Assembly (NCBI GenBank): GCA_030613125.1
Contig: JAUWMO010000127.1
Coordinates: 1 to 9,328 of the forward strand
From: Bacteroidota bacterium
GTDB lineage: Bacteria; Bacteroidota; Bacteroidia; Bacteroidales; VadinHA17
Direction of reading: 5' to 3'
Length of the DNA: 9,328 bases
Numbering within the stretch: the first letter of the stretch is position 1; each line of letters opens with the position of its first letter. The notes under the pieces are model-generated. The model was given only the letters and a program-made list of their open reading frames with translations, did no database searches and was not told where the DNA came from. The position numbers and the translations under genes are program-made. Of this stretch, positions 6,593 through 9,328 are shown in pieces.

Positions 6593-8923
6593 ATGAACGA
6601 GGCCCTGAAAAAGGTATTTTGGTTGATAGTTGTGTATCTAATGTCTCCAATAGCATATGGGCAGGTTTCCTATACTTTAAGTGGCAATATTGTAGATTCA
6701 GAAAATGGTGAGGTATTAATTGGCGCCACAGTATATATTAAGGAACTACAGTCTGGGACAGCTGCCAATGATTATGGATTTTACTCTCTGACAATACCAG
6801 CAGGTGATTACCGGGTGATATACTCTTTTATGGGTTATGAATCCCGGACATTCCAAATTAAACTTGATTTTAACTTCAGGCAGGATGTGGAACTTGATAT
6901 TGCTTCCAAAGACCTTGATGAAGTAGTTGTTCTGGGGAGAAGACCTGATGAGAATATCCGCTCACCGGAAATGAGTGTTGCCAGGTTATCTATAAAGGAA
7001 GTAAGGACAATCCCTGTCTTATTCGGAGAACAGGATATTTTAAAAACTATTCAATTATTACCCGGAGTGCAGTCTGCCGGAGAGGGAAGCACCGGCTATT
7101 ATGTTCGTGGAGGCGATGCCGGCCAAAACCTGATTCTTCTGGACGAGGCACCGGTTTATAATCCTTCACATCTTTTAGGATTTTTTTCAATTTTCAATTC
7201 TGATGCAATTAGTGACGTGAAGTTATATAAAGGTGGTGTACCTGCTGAATTTGGTGGCCGTATCTCATCAGTTCTGGATGTAAGGATGAAGAATGGGGAT
7301 TTGCGAAACTACAGGATCTCAGGGGGAATAGGACTTATTTCTTCCAGATTAATAGTGGAGGGCCCTATAAAAAAAGATCGGGGTTCATTCATTGTAACAG
7401 GACGCCGAACTTATGCTGATGCCTTTTTAGCTTTTTCAAAAGACACCCTTATCAGAAATAATATCCTCTATTTTTATGATTTAAATGTAAAGGCAAATTA
7501 CAAAATCGGGGAAAATGACAGGATATATCTTTCCGGTTACTTTGGCAGAGATGTTTTTCTTTTTCAAGATAGGTTTGGGATAGATTGGGGTAATGCTACT
7601 GCTACTCTCAGGTGGAATCATCTGTTTAATAGCAAGTTATTCCTGAACAGTTCTTTTATTTATAGTAACTACAACTATGTTTTCAAGATCAGGGATGGAA
7701 GCAATGAACTGAATGTGCGATCAGCTATCCGTGATCTGAACTGGAAAGAAGATTTTCAGTATTATATAAATCCGGATAATACATTGAAGTTTGGGTTGAT
7801 GATCAATTACCATAATTTTATACCCGGAGTGATTACAGCTGACGAAGGTTTTATGATAAATGATACCAAACTCACTGAGAAATATGCTGTTGAGTCAGCC
7901 CTTTACTTATCACATAGTTTTCAACCTGCCTCATGGTTTTCCATAATCTATGGAGCCCGATTCCCTGTCTATTATTTGATTGGACCAGGAAATGTATACA
8001 CTTTTGACAATGAAGGAGCCGTAATTGATACAACTTATTACAGATCAGGTAAGACTATTGCCAGATATTTGGGAGTAGAACCCCGGTTTTCAGCGAATTT
8101 TCGTCTTGGTTTATCCAGTTCAGTCAAGTTTTCCTATAACAGGATCAATCAATTTATGCATCTTCTTTCAAACTCAACTTCAGGTAGCCCAATGGACGTT
8201 TGGCTTCCCAGTAGTCAATATGTTAAACCTCAGATAGGTGACCAGGTGGCTGCAGGATATTTCAGAAACTTTAAGGAAAATGAATGGGAGACCTCAATTG
8301 AGATCTATTATAAAAACATGATGAATCAGATCGATTATAAGAATGGTGCTGATATCATTCTGAATGAATTAGTGGAATCACAACTTGAGTTCGGAAAGGG
8401 ATGGTCTTATGGAATTGAATTTTTAGTAAAGAAGAACCTGGGAAAACTACATGGATGGTTGGGATATACTTTATCAAAATCTGAAAGGAAATTTGAAAAT
8501 ATTAATGAGGGGAGGCCTTATCCGGCAAAACAGGACAGGGTACATGATTTTAGCATTGTGGCAATTTATGATCTTAATGACCGGTGGTCGCTTTCAGGAA
8601 CCTGGGTTTATTATACAGGAAATGCTGTAACCTTCCCAAGTGGCAAGTATCAGATTGAAGGAAAGACTGTGAATATGTACACTGAGAGGAACGGTTACAG
8701 GATGCATCCTTACCATCGTTTGGATCTCGGAGCAACACGGAATGGAAAAAAAAGAAAACGGTTTGAATCAAGCTGGAATTTTTCAATATATAATGTTTAT
8801 GCAAGAAAAAATGCTTTTGTAATAAATTTTGAAGAAGATGAAGATGATCCTACGAAAACAAATGCTGTGCGGATATCGTTGTTTTCAATCATACCTTCAG
8901 TAACGTTTAATTTTAAGTTCTGA
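6593..8923 (+). CDS. TonB-dependent outer-membrane receptor with carboxypeptidase-regulatory-like domain
   Basis: A 776-residue outer-membrane active transporter energised by TonB-ExbBD. Residues 1-23 form a Sec signal peptide with a likely cut after AYG. Residues about 26-112 are a carboxypeptidase-regulatory-like beta domain (LSGNIVDSENGEVLIGATVYI, then NDYGFYSLTIPAGDYRVIYSFMGY), typical of Bacteroidota receptors. The plug (about 135-240) contains YYVRGGD at 169-175, then LLDEAPVYNPSHLLGFFSIFN and YKGGVPAEFGGRISSVLDV. The rest is a beta-barrel rich in alternating aromatic residues, ending in the terminal Phe of an outer-membrane beta-signal (SVTFNFKF). It is shorter than SusC-type receptors (about 1000 residues) and is followed by a DUF4249 lipoprotein, not SusD, so a glycan role is not implied. 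The substrate is unknown. The frame is intact throughout. Confidence 0.92.
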   Translation: MNEALKKVFWLIVVYLMSPIAYGQVSYTLSGNIVDSENGEVLIGATVYIKELQSGTAANDYGFYSLTIPAGDYRVIYSFMGYESRTFQIKLDFNFRQDVELDIASKDLDEVVVLGRRPDENIRSPEMSVARLSIKEVRTIPVLFGEQDILKTIQLLPGVQSAGEGSTGYYVRGGDAGQNLILLDEAPVYNPSHLLGFFSIFNSDAISDVKLYKGGVPAEFGGRISSVLDVRMKNGDLRNYRISGGIGLISSRLIVEGPIKKDRGSFIVTGRRTYADAFLAFSKDTLIRNNILYFYDLNVKANYKIGENDRIYLSGYFGRDVFLFQDRFGIDWGNATATLRWNHLFNSKLFLNSSFIYSNYNYVFKIRDGSNELNVRSAIRDLNWKEDFQYYINPDNTLKFGLMINYHNFIPGVITADEGFMINDTKLTEKYAVESALYLSHSFQPASWFSIIYGARFPVYYLIGPGNVYTFDNEGAVIDTTYYRSGKTIARYLGVEPRFSANFRLGLSSSVKFSYNRINQFMHLLSNSTSGSPMDVWLPSSQYVKPQIGDQVAAGYFRNFKENEWETSIEIYYKNMMNQIDYKNGADIILNELVESQLEFGKGWSYGIEFLVKKNLGKLHGWLGYTLSKSERKFENINEGRPYPAKQDRVHDFSIVAIYDLNDRWSLSGTWVYYTGNAVTFPSGKYQIEGKTVNMYTERNGYRMHPYHRLDLGATRNGKKRKRFESSWNFSIYNVYARKNAFVINFEEDEDDPTKTNAVRISLFSIIPSVTFNFKF

Positions 8924-9079
8924 AGAAAAGTATGCTCTAACTGATGGTATGAAAAGAGCTTCACGCTCAACAACTGAAAATATTGCAGAATGACAAAAAT
9001 ATTATCCAAGAAGATCAGGAAATTTATAACATATAACGGTTAACTTTTAAACTGTGAAAATCAAATCATAAACCAATAA

Positions 9080-9328
9080 ATGAGAAAGCTGAATATTATA
9101 ACAATATTTCTATTAGGGGTATTTACCTCGTGTGAAGACATCATTAAGTTAGACTTAAGGAGTTCTGATCCACAGATAGTTATTGAAGGTGTGGTAACAA
9201 CTCAACCCGGCCCTTATCATGTTAAAATTAGTAAAAGTACCGATTTTTATGAGCCGGGAATATATCCCCCGGTAACAGGTGCCCTTGTTGAGATCACGGA
9301 TAATGAAGGGAATGACGAAATATTAAGT
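9080..9328 (+). CDS. DUF4249-type surface lipoprotein, N-terminal part (runs off the window)
   Basis: Eighty-three codons are visible and the gene continues past the edge. The start is fixed by an in-frame TAA immediately before the ATG. Residues 1-17 are a lipoprotein signal peptide with a lipobox-like FTSC, making Cys18 the lipidated residue. Glu-Asp follow the Cys, in line with the acidic export signal of Bacteroidota surface lipoproteins. The mature start (LDLRSSDPQIVIEGVVTTQPGPYHVKISKSTDF) has the pattern of DUF4249 proteins, which commonly follow receptors of the type encoded upstream. It probably acts with the receptor at the cell surface. The gap of 156 bases from the receptor holds no gene. 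Function and substrate are unknown. Confidence 0.82.
   Translation, partial: MRKLNIITIFLLGVFTSCEDIIKLDLRSSDPQIVIEGVVTTQPGPYHVKISKSTDFYEPGIYPPVTGALVEITDNEGNDEILS

Noticed and set aside
6593..8923. SusC/RagA-type receptor
   Set aside because: At 776 residues it is well short of SusC proteins, and the next gene is DUF4249-like, not SusD.
8924..9079. Small gene or terminator between receptor and lipoprotein
   Set aside because: It holds no open frame of useful length and only a weak GAGC/GCTC stem without a T-run. The pair is probably co-transcribed through it.

Overview
The window looks like chromosomal DNA of a low-GC member of the Bacteroidota (Bacteroidales/Marinilabiliales-like, though the exact group cannot be fixed from this sequence). 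The evidence is a TonB-dependent outer-membrane receptor with an N-terminal carboxypeptidase-regulatory-like domain, followed by a DUF4249-type surface lipoprotein. That arrangement is characteristic of this phylum. AT-rich spacers without classical sigma70 promoters fit the same picture.

Layout. Positions 1-289 are non-coding and hold two stem-loops. Positions 290-2515 (minus strand) encode a full-length prokaryotic homologue of the SLC12 cation-chloride cotransporters, with a membrane domain plus the large cytosolic C-terminal domain. A 202-base divergent spacer separates it from a tight plus-strand operon of three genes. These are a FakA-type fatty acid kinase (2718-4517), a DegV/FakB-type fatty-acid-binding protein (4527-5405) and a PlsY-type acyl-phosphate:glycerol-3-phosphate acyltransferase (5418-6026). 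A 566-base gene-free spacer (6027-6592) contains a long imperfect inverted repeat built from GGCTGA/GGCTAA hexamers, a cluster of GC-rich hairpins and possible remnants of a broken gene. Then come the TonB-dependent receptor (6593-8923) and the start of the DUF4249 lipoprotein (9080 to the window end).

How the genes work together. FakB-type proteins present a bound fatty acid to FakA, which phosphorylates it to acyl-phosphate, and PlsY uses acyl-phosphate to acylate glycerol-3-phosphate. The three-gene operon therefore reads as one route that carries free (exogenous or recycled) fatty acids into phospholipid. Two of the three proteins depart from their family consensus: the PlsY-like protein in all three of its signature motifs, and the FakB-like protein at the usual C-terminal His. 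The module may therefore be a specialised paralogous system, not the housekeeping one. The receptor and lipoprotein most likely form an outer-membrane uptake pair of unknown substrate. The cotransporter is probably an independent ion-homeostasis gene.
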